Shown: positions 8,144 through 18,690, numbered from the stretch's first letter. The stretch: DNA of 64,000 bases from Streptomyces sp. MMG1533 (GCF_001279775.1 NZ_LGDG01000242.1:1-64000), one strand, 5' to 3'. The notes: a model not told the origin generated them from the sequence alone. Translations and numbers: made by a program.

Positions 8144-9973
8144 GTGGGTACACCCATGTCCGGCGGCGGTGGCCGGCACAGACGTCGGATACGGATCGGC
8201 CTGCCGGTCGGCGCGGCCGGTGTGGTCGCCGCCGTGGCTGCCGCGCTGTTGACGTCGTCCGCGGGCGCCGCCACCGGCGTCACACCGAAACCGCCGGTCA
8301 AGGCCGCGGTCGCGCAGCCTTCGCTCGCCGAGTTGGAGCAGCGGATCGCCGACGCCATGGCGGGTGACGACACCCCGGGCGGCACGACGGCCAAGACCTC
8401 GCTCAGCGCGAGCACCGACACCGGCACCGACACCGGCACGTCCACCGTCGACCCGATGGTCATCGGCGGTACGACGACCACCATCACCACGGCTCCGTGG
8501 ATGGCCCAGCTCTGGTACACCGACGACCAGGGCACCGCCGACGAGAGCGACGACACCGGCTTCTTCTGCGGTGGTGCCGTCGTCGCGCCGACGAAGATCC
8601 TCACCGCCGCGCACTGTGTGAAGGGCTACGACTGGCACGCGGGCGGCGCCGTCGTGACCGGGACCTCCCAACTGCCCTCGTCGGGCGACCTGCACGGCGG
8701 CACCGTCAGCGGGGTCCTGCGGCAGTGGAACCACCCGTCGTACAACGCGCGGACGATCGACAACGACCTCGCGGTGCTCACCCTGGCAAGCCCCGTCAAG
8801 GCCACGCCGATCCGCATGACGACGTCCGGCGACACCGCCTCGTACGTCTCCGGCACCAGTGCGAAGCTCTACGGCTGGGGCCGTACCACCTCCACCACGC
8901 AGGACATCTCCGAGACGCTGAAGACGGCCACGCTGCCGATCAAGTCCGACGCCACCTGCGCCGGCTACTACGGCACCGACTTCGTCAAGGGCCACATGGT
9001 CTGCGCGGGCACCCCCGCCACCGGCAGCGACACCGGCACCACCTCCGCCTGCAACGGCGACTCCGGCGGCCCGCTGGTCGTGAACAACCGGATCGTGGGC
9101 GTCGTCTCCTGGGGCGTGCCCAACTGTGTGACGAAGGGCGCGTACAGCGTCTTCACCAAGGTCAGCACGTACGTCGGCGCCGCCTATCCGCGCGTCGACG
9201 ACACCAACCTGAGCTTCGACCACAAGGCCGACCTGTGGGTGCGCAACGCCTCCACCAAGACCGGCTACGAGAAGGACTCCACGGGCAGCGCGTTCGGCGC
9301 ACGCCAGTCCTGGGGCAACTGGGGCGGCGCCAACGTCGTCCTGCAGGCCGACCTCAACCGGGACGGCTACCAGGACTTCGTGTACCGCGAGAGCACGACC
9401 GGCGACGTCTACTGGTGGCGCTACGTCCCGGCCACCGAGAGCTGGGCCGACCCCAAGCAGATCTTCGACAACTGGAAGACCCGCACCCGCATCCTCACTC
9501 CCGGCGATGTCACCGGCGACTACCTGCCCGACCTGCTCTCGGTCGACTCCGCAGGCGTCCTGTGGATCTACCCCGGCAAGGGCGACGGCACCTTCGCGGC
9601 CCGAGTGAAGGTCGGCTCGGGCTGGAACCAGTACAACTCCCTGCGCGGCCACGGCGACTTCACCGGCGACGGCAAGGCCGACCTGATCGCCCGCGGCAAG
9701 AGCAACGGCTACGTGTACCTGTACAAGGGCACCGGCAAGTCCGGCAGCGGAGCCTTCTCCGGCCGGATCAAGGTGCGCACCTGGAGCAGCACGACGTACA
9801 ACGCCTTCGACGCGGTCGGCGACATCACCGGAGACGGCAAGGCCGACTTCCTGGCCCGTACGCCCGGCGGCACGCTCTATCTGTACAAGGGCACCGGCAA
9901 GGCCACGAGCGAGATCTTTGCCACACGGGTCTCCGTGGGGACCGATTTCAAGCAGTACGACATTTTCGGCTGA
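8144..9973 (+). CDS. Secreted trypsin-like serine protease with FG-GAP/VCBS repeats
   Basis: 609 aa. A basic N-terminus (RHRRRIRIG) and a hydrophobic stretch at about 19-42 ending AGAA form a signal peptide. An S1 peptidase domain follows (about 105-345): H157 in LTAAHC, D208 in NDLAVLTL, S307 in GDSGGP, so the triad is complete. The C-terminal 250 residues hold Asp-rich FG-GAP/VCBS repeats (ADLNRDGYQDF, GDVTGDYLPDL, GDFTGDGKADL, GDITGDGKADF), which in other proteins bind calcium and form propeller-like folds. GTG 8144 has AGGGGGGA 5 bases upstream; an internal ATG is 4 codons later. Extracellular peptidase; substrate unknown. It separates rho from the LytR gene, which I remember as neighbours in S. 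coelicolor, so it may be an insertion. Confidence 0.9.
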   Translation: MGTPMSGGGGRHRRRIRIGLPVGAAGVVAAVAAALLTSSAGAATGVTPKPPVKAAVAQPSLAELEQRIADAMAGDDTPGGTTAKTSLSASTDTGTDTGTSTVDPMVIGGTTTTITTAPWMAQLWYTDDQGTADESDDTGFFCGGAVVAPTKILTAAHCVKGYDWHAGGAVVTGTSQLPSSGDLHGGTVSGVLRQWNHPSYNARTIDNDLAVLTLASPVKATPIRMTTSGDTASYVSGTSAKLYGWGRTTSTTQDISETLKTATLPIKSDATCAGYYGTDFVKGHMVCAGTPATGSDTGTTSACNGDSGGPLVVNNRIVGVVSWGVPNCVTKGAYSVFTKVSTYVGAAYPRVDDTNLSFDHKADLWVRNASTKTGYEKDSTGSAFGARQSWGNWGGANVVLQADLNRDGYQDFVYRESTTGDVYWWRYVPATESWADPKQIFDNWKTRTRILTPGDVTGDYLPDLLSVDSAGVLWIYPGKGDGTFAARVKVGSGWNQYNSLRGHGDFTGDGKADLIARGKSNGYVYLYKGTGKSGSGAFSGRIKVRTWSSTTYNAFDAVGDITGDGKADFLARTPGGTLYLYKGTGKATSEIFATRVSVGTDFKQYDIFG

Positions 9974-10011
9974 AACCGCTGGTGAGCGGCGTTCGCCCCG
10001 GATAGTCCGTT

Positions 10012-10052
10012 ACGCACTGTGGCCACCGATTCACAGGGTGGCCACAGTGCGT
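10012..10052. terminator. Strong hairpin after the protease gene
   Basis: ACGCACTGTGGCCACC / GGTGGCCACAGTGCGT, 16 bp perfect with a 9-base loop, 38 bases after the stop. No U-tract; symmetrical, so it could work in both directions. Confidence 0.8.
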
Positions 10053-10179
10053 TGTGCAACCCTTTCCCAGGTTTCGCCGTCTGACCAGGCGGAGCGACGA
10101 TGAGGCGATACGGGTCCCTCACGACCACGCCTGACCCTGAAAACAGGGGGTAACCGACCGGACGAGATTCGAGGAGCAC

Positions 10180-11316
10180 ATGACCGCCGAGAGCACGCCG
10201 GAGCCCGGCATACCGGGTGAGTCCGCTACCAAAGGCCGCCATCGGGCCAAGGGCAGCCGCCGCAAGCCCCGAGGCGGGCGCCGCAAGGGCGTCCTCGTCA
10301 TGGCCTGGACCGCGGCGGGCATCGTGATCCTGGGCGGCACCGGAGCCGGCTACGTCTACTTCAAGCTCAACGGCAACATCAAGAGCGTCGACATCGACTC
10401 GGCCCTCGGCACCGACCGGCCGACCAAGGTGGACAACGGCTCCGAGAACATCCTCGTCCTCGGCTCGGACACCCGCTCCGGCAGCAACAAGAAGCTCGGC
10501 GGCGGCACCGACGACGGCAGCGCCCGCTCCGACACGGCGATGATCGTGCACGTCTACGAGGGCCACAAGAAGGCCAGCGTGGTCTCCATACCCCGCGACA
10601 CCATCATCGACCGCCCCGAGTGCACCGACACCAAGGGCGAAACGCACGACGCCGCGTCCGCGGTGATGTTCAACTCCGCGTACTCGACCGGGGGCGCCGC
10701 CTGTGCGGTGAAGACCGTCGAGACCATCAGCGGCGTCCGCATGGACCACTACCTCGAGGTCGACTTCAGCGGCTTCGAGAAGATCATCGACGAGCTCGGC
10801 GGAGTCGAGGTCACCACGACCAAGGACATCAAGGACTCCGACAGCCACCTCGACCTGAAGGCCGGCACGCACACGCTCACCGGCGAGCAGGCCCTCGGCC
10901 TGGTCCGCACCCGGCACGGCGTCGGCGACGGCTCCGACCTCGGTCGCATCCAGCTCCAGCAGGCCTTCATCAAGGCGCTGATCAACCAGGTCAAGAACGT
11001 CGACCTGTTCGGCAGCGGCACCAAGTTGTACGACCTCGCCAACACCGCCACCAAGGCCGTGACGACCGACTCCGACCTGGGCTCGATCAACTCGCTCATG
11101 TCCTTCGCCAAGGGCCTGAAGGGCATCAGCTCCTCCAACATGAACATGGTCACGATGCCGGTCCAGTACGACCCGGCGAACCCGAACCGTGTGATCGTCG
11201 AGGAGACCAAGGCCAAGCAGGTGTGGACCGCCCTGAAGAACGACAAGGCGATCCCGAAGTCGGCCACCGAGGGCACCGCCACCGGCGACGCCGACGGCGT
11301 CGTGACGTCCTCCTGA
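10180..11316 (+). CDS. LytR-CpsA-Psr family wall glycopolymer ligase
   Basis: 378 aa. A basic cytoplasmic N-terminus (GSRRKPRGGRRKG) precedes one membrane helix at about 35-57, and the rest is outside the membrane. LCP hallmarks are ILVLGSDTRSG, ARSDTAMIVHV, VSIPRDTIID (the Arg/Asp pair that binds polyprenyl phosphate), GVEV and the later LVRTRHGVGDGSDLGRIQLQQ. Such enzymes move teichoic acid, capsule or other glycopolymers from lipid carriers to peptidoglycan. ATG has GAGGAG upstream. Transcribed alone between two terminator-like structures. Confidence 0.9.
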   Translation: MTAESTPEPGIPGESATKGRHRAKGSRRKPRGGRRKGVLVMAWTAAGIVILGGTGAGYVYFKLNGNIKSVDIDSALGTDRPTKVDNGSENILVLGSDTRSGSNKKLGGGTDDGSARSDTAMIVHVYEGHKKASVVSIPRDTIIDRPECTDTKGETHDAASAVMFNSAYSTGGAACAVKTVETISGVRMDHYLEVDFSGFEKIIDELGGVEVTTTKDIKDSDSHLDLKAGTHTLTGEQALGLVRTRHGVGDGSDLGRIQLQQAFIKALINQVKNVDLFGSGTKLYDLANTATKAVTTDSDLGSINSLMSFAKGLKGISSSNMNMVTMPVQYDPANPNRVIVEETKAKQVWTALKNDKAIPKSATEGTATGDADGVVTSS

Positions 11317-11347
11317 CCTCTTCCCGAGGCTGTGGGACGAACCCGCG

Positions 11348-11373
11348 GGAATAGATCGTCGCGCCCCCCGGTT
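11348..11373 (+). promoter_or_regulatory. Sigma-R promoter of rpmE
   Basis: GGAAT (11348-11352), exactly 18 bases, then GTT (11371-11373), an exact match to the SigR consensus. rpmE is, as I recall, among the reported SigR targets in S. coelicolor (disulfide stress). A leader of about 100 bases results. Confidence 0.7.
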
Positions 11374-11477
11374 TTGGGGGATGCGGCCAGTCCTGGCAGA
11401 CTGGTACGTCGGCTCCGGTTCACGCCTCCGCATCCCGCGGCTGCGACCCGGCGCCCTCCCGAAACTAGGAGACACCC

Positions 11478-11699
11478 TTGAAGCGCGACATCCACCCCGA
11501 GTACGTCGAGACGCAGGTCAGCTGCACCTGTGGCGCCTCGTTCACCACTCGTAGCACCATCGACTCCGGCACCATCCGTGCCGAGGTCTGCTCCGAGTGC
11601 CACCCGTTCTACACGGGCAAGCAGAAGATCCTCGACACCGGTGGCCGTGTGGCCCGCTTCGAGGCCCGCTTCGGCAAGGCTGCCGGCTCCAAGAAGTAG
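11478..11699 (+). CDS. rpmE: 50S ribosomal protein L31, zinc (C+) type
   Basis: 73 aa. TTG start with AGGAGA 6 bases upstream. CTCG and CSECH carry the four Zn ligands of the C+ form, the paralogue used when zinc is plentiful and able to release zinc under thiol stress, which fits the SigR-type promoter before it. Located just before prfA, as in other Actinobacteria. Confidence 0.95.
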   Translation: MKRDIHPEYVETQVSCTCGASFTTRSTIDSGTIRAEVCSECHPFYTGKQKILDTGGRVARFEARFGKAAGSKK

Positions 11700-11807
11700 C
11701 GAGCCCCATTTCGCCGGTCCACGGTCGCGCCCCTTCTCCGGGCGCACCGGGACCGGCGTTTTTGGTCGCCCGCCTTCCCCTCATTCCAGCAGTACAGGAG
11801 CCGAAAG

Positions 11808-12884
11808 ATGTTCGAGGCCGTCGAGGACCTCGTCGGTGAGCACGCCGACCTGGAGAAGAAGCTGGCCGATCCGTCGGTCCACTCCGACCAGGCCAACGCG
11901 CGCAAGCTGAACAAGCGGTACGCCGAGCTCACCCCGATCGTCGCCACGTACCGCTCCTGGAAGCGGACCGGCGACGACATCGAGACCGCCCGCGAGTTCG
12001 CCGCCGACGACCCGGACTTCGTCGCCGAGGTCAAGGAGCTGGAGAAGCAGCGCGAGGAACTGACGGAGAAGCTGCGCCTTCTCCTCGTCCCGCGCGACCC
12101 CAGCGACGACAAGGACGTCATCCTGGAGATCAAGGCGGGCGCGGGCGGCGACGAGTCCGCCCTGTTCGCCGGTGATCTGCTGCGCATGTACCTGCGGTAC
12201 GCCGAGCGGGTCGGCTGGAAGACCGAGATCATCGACGCCACCGAGTCCGAGCTGGGCGGCTACAAGGACGTCCAGGTCGCCGTGAAGACCAAGGGCGGCC
12301 AGGGGGCCACCGAGCCCGGGCAGGGCGTGTGGGCCCGGATGAAGTACGAGGGCGGCGTGCACCGCGTGCAGCGCGTGCCGGCGACCGAGTCGCAGGGCCG
12401 TATCCACACCTCCGCGGCCGGTGTCCTGGTGACCCCCGAGGCGGAGGAGGTGGACGTGGAGATCAACCCCAACGACCTCCGTATCGACGTCTACCGGTCC
12501 TCCGGTCCCGGCGGACAGTCCGTCAACACCACCGACTCCGCGGTGCGCATCACGCACATTCCCACCGGAGTCGTCGCCTCCTGCCAGAACGAGAAGAGCC
12601 AGCTGCAGAACAAGGAGCAGGCGATGCGTATCCTGCGCTCCAGGCTGCTTGCCGCGGCGCAGGAGGAGGCGGAGCGGGAAGCCGCCGACGCCCGCCGCAG
12701 CCAGGTCCGCACCGTCGACCGCTCCGAGAAGATCCGTACGTACAACTTCCCGGAGAACCGCATCTCGGACCACCGCGTCGGCTTCAAGTCGTACAACCTG
12801 GACCAGGTCCTGGACGGCGACCTCGACGCGGTGATCCAGGCCTGCGTCGACGCGGACTCGGCAGCGAAGCTGGCGGCCGCGTAA
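11808..12884 (+). CDS. prfA: Peptide chain release factor 1
   Basis: 358 aa, the usual length. Reads UAA/UAG stops through the PAT tripeptide (191-193 in [14 protein letters not shown]) and triggers hydrolysis through GGQ (235-237 in [16 protein letters not shown]). The Gln of GGQ is the substrate of PrmC, encoded 38 bases downstream. ATG preceded by GGAGCCGAAAG. Confidence 0.97.
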   Translation: MFEAVEDLVGEHADLEKKLADPSVHSDQANARKLNKRYAELTPIVATYRSWKRTGDDIETAREFAADDPDFVAEVKELEKQREELTEKLRLLLVPRDPSDDKDVILEIKAGAGGDESALFAGDLLRMYLRYAERVGWKTEIIDATESELGGYKDVQVAVKTKGGQGATEPGQGVWARMKYEGGVHRVQRVPATESQGRIHTSAAGVLVTPEAEEVDVEINPNDLRIDVYRSSGPGGQSVNTTDSAVRITHIPTGVVASCQNEKSQLQNKEQAMRILRSRLLAAAQEEAEREAADARRSQVRTVDRSEKIRTYNFPENRISDHRVGFKSYNLDQVLDGDLDAVIQACVDADSAAKLAAA

Positions 12885-12922
12885 GCGCGTACCCACGCAC
12901 GAGTACGACACGGAGGACTTGC

Positions 12923-13768
12923 GTGAACCTGCTGCTCGCAGAGGTGGCCCAGGCCACCCAGCGGCTGGCCGACGCCGGCGTGCCCTCGCCGCGCAACGAC
13001 GCGGAGGAGCTCGCCGCGTTCGTGCACGGCGTGAAGCGGGGCGAGCTGCACTCCGTGAAGGACTCGGACTTCGACGCCCGCTACTGGGAGGTCATCGCCC
13101 GGCGTGAACAGCGCGAGCCGCTGCAGCACATCACCGGGCGGGCCTTCTTCCGGTACCTGGAACTCCAGGTCGGGCCAGGGGTGTTCGTCCCGCGTCCCGA
13201 GACGGAGTCCGTGGTCGGCTGGGCCATAGACGCCGTACGCGCGATGGACGTGGTCGAGCCGCTGATCGTCGACCTGTGCACCGGATCCGGCGCGATCGCC
13301 CTCGCCCTCGCCCAGGAGGTCCCGCGCTCCCGTGTGCACGCCGTGGAGCTGTCCGAGGACGCCCTCCAGTGGACGCGCAAGAACATGGCGGGGTCCAGGG
13401 TCGACCTGCGTCAGGGCAACGCCCTGGACGCCTTCCCGGACCTCGACGGCCAGGTCGACCTGGTCATCTCCAACCCGCCGTACATCCCGCTCACCGAATG
13501 GGAGTACGTCGCCCCCGAGGCGCGGGACTACGACCCCGAACTCGCCCTGTTCTCAGGGGAGGACGGCCTCGACCTGATCCGCGGCATCGAACGCACCGCA
13601 CACCGGCTCCTTCGCCCGGGCGGGGTCGTCGTCATCGAGCACGCCGACACCCAGGGCGGCCAGGTGCCGTGGATCTTCACCGAGGAGCGGGGCTGGGCCG
13701 ACGCGGCCGACCACCCCGACCTCAACAACCGCCCGCGCTTCGCGACCGCCCGCAAGGCGACGCCGTGA
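12923..13768 (+). CDS. prmC: Release factor glutamine methyltransferase
   Basis: 281 aa. SAM-dependent N5-methylation of the GGQ glutamine of release factors. N-terminal helical domain, then the class I methyltransferase fold with VDLCTGSGAIALALA (motif I) and the catalytic NPPY at 184-187, which holds the Gln amide. GTG start with CGGAGGA upstream. Its TGA overlaps a tiny downstream ORF (GTGA). Confidence 0.96.
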   Translation: MNLLLAEVAQATQRLADAGVPSPRNDAEELAAFVHGVKRGELHSVKDSDFDARYWEVIARREQREPLQHITGRAFFRYLELQVGPGVFVPRPETESVVGWAIDAVRAMDVVEPLIVDLCTGSGAIALALAQEVPRSRVHAVELSEDALQWTRKNMAGSRVDLRQGNALDAFPDLDGQVDLVISNPPYIPLTEWEYVAPEARDYDPELALFSGEDGLDLIRGIERTAHRLLRPGGVVVIEHADTQGGQVPWIFTEERGWADAADHPDLNNRPRFATARKATP

Positions 13769-13818
13769 GCGCCCCGCAGAGTCTTTTCCAGAAGTACGTG
13801 TACGAGGAGGCCCGCTAG
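13765..13818 (+). CDS. Possible 17-codon microprotein between prmC and sua5
   Basis: A GTG overlaps the prmC stop as GTGA and opens MSAPQSLFQKYVYEEAR, ending 2 bases before the sua5 ATG. The GTGA overlap would allow translational coupling. The final codons contain the sua5 ribosome binding site (GAGGAGG), so the reading could be an accident of that site. No known family. Confidence 0.25.
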   Translation: MSAPQSLFQKYVYEEAR

Positions 13819-13820
13819 AT

Positions 13821-14468
13821 ATGGCACGGCGATACGACACCAACGACGCGACCGACCGCACGACGGGTCTGCGCGAGGCCGCGTCCGCCGTCCGCCGTGG
13901 CGAGCTCGTGGTGCTGCCGACCGACACGGTGTACGGCATCGGCGCCGACGCGTTCTCCTCGGAAGCGGTGCACGACCTGCTGGAGGCCAAGGGCCGGGGC
14001 CGCAACATGCCCACCCCTGTCCTCATCGGCTCCCCGAACACCCTGCACGGGCTGGTCACGGACTTCTCCGAGCTGGCCTGGGAGCTGGTCGACGCCTTCT
14101 GGCCGGGCGCGCTCACGCTCGTCGCCAAGCATCAGCCGTCCCTCCAGTGGGACCTGGGGGACACCCGTGGCACGGTCGCCGTGCGCATGCCGCTGCACCC
14201 GGTCGCCATCGAGCTGCTGACCGAGGTCGGCCCCATGGCGGTCTCCTCGGCGAACCTGACGGGCCACCCGGCGCCGGAGGACTGTGACGCGGCCCAGGAG
14301 ATGCTCGGCGACTCGGTCTCCGTGTACCTCGACGGCGGTCCGACCCCGGGCAACGTCCCGTCCTCGATCGTCGACGTCACCCGAGAGATCCCCCTCCTCC
14401 TGCGCGAGGGCGCCATCTCGGCCGACGAGCTGCGGAAGGTCGTACCCGACCTCGAGGTGGCGAATTGA
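13821..14468 (+). CDS. L-threonylcarbamoyladenylate synthase (Sua5/YrdC/TsaC)
   Basis: 215 aa. Makes threonylcarbamoyl-AMP from threonine, bicarbonate and ATP for t6A37 modification of tRNAs reading ANN codons. The YrdC fold is shown by LVVLPTDTVYGIGADAF, the KGRGRNMPTPVLIGS loop (the K-R...K/R substrate signature), VRMPLHPVAIELL and PMAVSSANLTGHPA. No C-terminal Sua5 domain, so the short TsaC-like form. GAGGAGG lies 10 bases before the ATG. Fits with prfA and prmC as a translation-fidelity group. Confidence 0.93.
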   Translation: MARRYDTNDATDRTTGLREAASAVRRGELVVLPTDTVYGIGADAFSSEAVHDLLEAKGRGRNMPTPVLIGSPNTLHGLVTDFSELAWELVDAFWPGALTLVAKHQPSLQWDLGDTRGTVAVRMPLHPVAIELLTEVGPMAVSSANLTGHPAPEDCDAAQEMLGDSVSVYLDGGPTPGNVPSSIVDVTREIPLLLREGAISADELRKVVPDLEVAN

Positions 14469-15148
14469 CGGCCCCTGACGCGGGGCGTGGCATAGGCAAC
14501 GGGGAAAGTGCCGCGGAGATCACGACGACATTCGTCGGGCTTCCGCGCGACAGCTTCCGCATCCTCCACGTCAGCACCGGCAACGTGTGCCGCTCGCCGA
14601 TCACCGAGCGGCTGACCCGTCATGCCCTGGCGGACCGGCTCGGCGACCCCCTGTGGGGCGGGCTGATCGTGGAGAGCGCCGGCACCTGGGGCCACGAGGG
14701 CGCGCCCATGGAGGCCAACGCGGAGACCGTGCTGGCCGACTTCGGCGCGGACGCCTCCGGCTTCACCGGCCGTGAACTGCTCGACGAACACGTCATCATG
14801 GCCGACCTGGTCCTGACGGCGACCCGCGACCACCGCGCCCAGGTCATCTCCATGGGCCACTCGGCGGGCCTGCGCACCTTCACCCTGAAGGAGTTCACCC
14901 GCCTGGTGAAGGCGATCGACCCCGCGACCCTCCCTCCCCTCGAGGACGGGATGGTGGCCCGCGCACGCGCCCTGGTCCGCGCGGCAGCGGCTCTACGCGG
15001 GTGGCTGCTGGCCCCGACGGCCGAGGCGGACGAGGTCTACGACCCGTACGGGGCCCCGCTGACGTTCTTCCGGTCGATCGGGGACGAGATAAACCAGGCA
15101 CTGGATCCGGTCGTCACGGCGCTCACGGGTGTACCTGCAAGGACGTAA
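14465..15148 (+). CDS. Low-molecular-weight tyrosine phosphatase-like protein with Ser in place of the catalytic Cys
   Basis: 227 aa. TTG start overlapping the sua5 stop by 4 bases. The P-loop region ILHVSTGNVCRSPITERL aligns with the family signature V-C-x-G-N-x-C-R-S-P; the first Cys, which is the nucleophile, is S37 (AGC), while C42, R43 and S44 remain. The general-acid loop is kept as YDPY, with D193. Family members are about 155 aa; here 30 extra residues precede the P-loop and 60 surround the C-terminal helices. It may bind phosphotyrosine or arsenate-like ligands without hydrolysis, or act as a weak Ser enzyme. Annotated in Streptomyces as arsenate reductase/tyrosine phosphatase family. 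Confidence 0.85.
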   Translation: MTAPDAGRGIGNGESAAEITTTFVGLPRDSFRILHVSTGNVCRSPITERLTRHALADRLGDPLWGGLIVESAGTWGHEGAPMEANAETVLADFGADASGFTGRELLDEHVIMADLVLTATRDHRAQVISMGHSAGLRTFTLKEFTRLVKAIDPATLPPLEDGMVARARALVRAAAALRGWLLAPTAEADEVYDPYGAPLTFFRSIGDEINQALDPVVTALTGVPART

Positions 15149-15216
15149 CAACCGAGCACCCCCTCCGTCCCGGGCCTACATTGGACGTACGTCACCGTCG
15201 ACGCCCGGAGCCCACC

Positions 15217-16461
<1,245 letters not shown>

Positions 16462-16590
16462 GCGGGGGTAGGCGCACCAGGGTGCACAGCCACCCGTGCA
16501 ACCATCGTCGCTACCCGGAAGTCCCCAACCGTATGCGTCCGTCGCTAGGGTGTGGGGCTGAGATGGCCAGCGAGACCTGTGGGGAAGCCC

Positions 16591-17934
16591 GTGCGTGAAT
16601 ACCTGCTGACGCTCTGCGTGACGGCCGCGGTGACGTATCTGCTGACAGGGCCGGTACGGAAGTTCGCGATCGTGGCCGGAGCGATGCCGGAGATCCGGGC
16701 CCGTGACGTGCACCGGGAACCGACTCCGCGGCTCGGCGGGATCGCCATGTTCTTCGGCCTGTGCGCGGGATTGCTGGTCGCCGACCACCTCGCCAACCTC
16801 AACGAGGTCTTCGCCAAGTCCAACGAGCCACGGGCGCTGCTCTCCGGGGCGGCGGTCATCTGGCTGATCGGCGTCCTGGACGACAAGTTCGAGATCGACG
16901 CCCTGATCAAGCTGGGTGGCCAGATGATCGCGGCGGGCGTGATGGTCATGCAGGGTCTGACGATCCTGTGGCTGCCGATCCCGTCCGTGGGCAACGTCGC
17001 GCTGACCCAGTGGCAGGGCACCCTGCTGACGGTGGCGCTGGTCGTCATCACCATCAACGCGGTCAACTTCGTCGACGGCCTCGACGGCCTCGCGGCCGGC
17101 ATGGTGTGCATCGCCTCGGCCGCGTTCTTCCTGTACGCCTACCGCGTCTGGGTCTCGTACGGCATCGAGGCCGCCGCCCCCGCCACACTGTTCGCGGCGA
17201 TCCTGATGGGCATGTGCCTCGGCTTCCTGCCGCACAACATGCACCCCGCGCGGATCTTCATGGGCGACTCCGGCTCGATGCTCATCGGCCTGGTGCTGGC
17301 GGCAGGTGCCATCTCCATCACCGGGCAGGTCGACCCGGACGCGCTGAAGCTGTTCGCCGGGTCCGAGAAGGCGGCCGTGCACCAGACGGTGCCCGTCTAC
17401 ATCCCGCTGCTGCTGCCGCTCACGATCATCGCGATCCCGGCCGCCGACCTGGTGTTGGCGATCGTGCGGCGTACCTGGCGCGGCCAGTCGCCGTTCGCGG
17501 CGGACCGGGGGCACCTGCACCACCGGCTGCTGGAGATCGGGCACTCGCACAGCCGGGCGGTGCTGATCATGTACTTCTGGTCGGCGCTGATCGCCTTCGG
17601 CGCCCTCGCCTACTCGGTGAACTCGGCGTCCATGTGGATCGTGCTCGGCGTCGTCTTCCTCAGTGCGATCGGCCTCGCGCTGCTCCTGCTGCCCCGCTTC
17701 ACCCCGCGCGCCCCGCGCTGGGCCGAGCACTTCGTGCCGCCGCGCTACCGCCGCCGCGGGGCGGTGGAGGAACCGGCCGCCGTCGGCGGGCAGATCGAGG
17801 CCGACGAGAGCGCCCCGATCGAAGAGGAGCCGCGCACTCCGGTCGCCGCCGGGGTGGCGGGAGTCAACGGCGCGACCGCCCTCGGCGCCCGTTCGCGCTT
17901 CCTGGACCGGGGTAAAGCCGACTCGTCGCGCTGA
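16591..17934 (+). CDS. Undecaprenyl-phosphate N-acetylhexosaminyl-1-phosphate transferase (WecA/TagO/MraY family)
   Basis: 447 aa with about 10-11 membrane helices. Transfers a GlcNAc-1-phosphate-type group from a UDP-sugar to undecaprenyl phosphate, the first lipid-linked step in teichoic acid or other wall glycopolymer synthesis. Family motifs: cytoplasmic VHREPTPRLGGIAMF, IGVLDDKFEID (Mg-binding DD), NAVNFVDGLDGLAAG, FMGDSGSML, and the HIH-like GHLHHRLLEIGHSH. The hydrophilic C-terminal 60 residues are acidic and variable. GTG start after GGGGAAG; the track-length extension upstream lacks a ribosome site. The LCP ligase in this window acts at the other end of such pathways. Confidence 0.9.
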   Translation: MREYLLTLCVTAAVTYLLTGPVRKFAIVAGAMPEIRARDVHREPTPRLGGIAMFFGLCAGLLVADHLANLNEVFAKSNEPRALLSGAAVIWLIGVLDDKFEIDALIKLGGQMIAAGVMVMQGLTILWLPIPSVGNVALTQWQGTLLTVALVVITINAVNFVDGLDGLAAGMVCIASAAFFLYAYRVWVSYGIEAAAPATLFAAILMGMCLGFLPHNMHPARIFMGDSGSMLIGLVLAAGAISITGQVDPDALKLFAGSEKAAVHQTVPVYIPLLLPLTIIAIPAADLVLAIVRRTWRGQSPFAADRGHLHHRLLEIGHSHSRAVLIMYFWSALIAFGALAYSVNSASMWIVLGVVFLSAIGLALLLLPRFTPRAPRWAEHFVPPRYRRRGAVEEPAAVGGQIEADESAPIEEEPRTPVAAGVAGVNGATALGARSRFLDRGKADSSR

Positions 17935-18255
17935 CGTCACGCTGACGCCCAAGGTAAGAATCTGACTAAAGCATTGCCAAAGCGTGGGGGACGAGTTGGG
18001 GTGCAAACGGCCCCAATACCAGACAATTCGGCCGCGATTCTGCACAGACGCGCACTGTCACTCTCATGTGTGACAGCGAGCACACCCACTTGGTAAAGAC
18101 CGCATCAAATAGTTTGTGATACGGTTCACGAGAACCCCGGATGGAGCCGAAGGACCGTAGTGCGACGGTCCATTGGTGTGAGGTTTCGACCCTCGCCCCG
18201 GGACTACGCTCGTCCATGACGACACCCTGCCCCCTGTGAAAGCGGAGTTGCCGCC
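17935..18255 (+). other. Intergenic region carrying the ATP synthase operon promoter(s)
   Basis: 321 bases between the transferase and atpI. Unusually AT-rich for this genome around 17950-18125. No ORF, strong hairpin or clear consensus promoter was found, but the first gene of the operon needs a promoter here. Confidence 0.4.
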
Positions 18256-18690
18256 ATGCCGTCCAATGACGTCCGGATCCTGCTCCACGCTGCTGTGCCC
18301 ACAGCTGCCGTCGGCGCCGTAGCCGCCGTCATCAGTGGTGTGGTCGCCGGTGGCAAGGGTGCGATCGGGGCGGGCGTCGCGACGCTGATCGTGATCCTGT
18401 TCATGGGGATCGGTCTCTACGTTCTGCAGCGCACTGCCAAATCGCTTCCGCACCTTTTCCAGGCGATGGGTCTGATGCTGTACGCGGCACAGATCCTGCT
18501 GCTGTTCATCTTCCTCGCCGCCTTCAAGAACACGACGTTGTTCAACGCCCGGGCCTTCGCGCTCACGCTCGTCGCCGGCACCCTCGTGTGGATCGCCGCA
18601 CAGACGCGCGCCCACATGAAGGCCAAGATCCTCTACGTAGAACCCGAGTCGTCGGGCGACAAGCCCGAAAAGACGGGGCACTCGTCGTGA
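18256..18690 (+). CDS. atpI: ATP synthase protein I
   Basis: 144 aa, four predicted membrane helices (about 8-28, 34-55, 72-95, 101-118) and a charged tail. AtpI assists assembly of the c-ring or ion uptake and is not part of the final enzyme. Weak sequence conservation, so the call rests mainly on position as first gene of the atp operon and on topology. Confidence 0.85.
   Translation: MPSNDVRILLHAAVPTAAVGAVAAVISGVVAGGKGAIGAGVATLIVILFMGIGLYVLQRTAKSLPHLFQAMGLMLYAAQILLLFIFLAAFKNTTLFNARAFALTLVAGTLVWIAAQTRAHMKAKILYVEPESSGDKPEKTGHSS

Noticed and set aside
5632..8604. 990-codon minus-strand ORF opposite rho
   Set aside because: Low-complexity translation without family motifs; antisense to rho.
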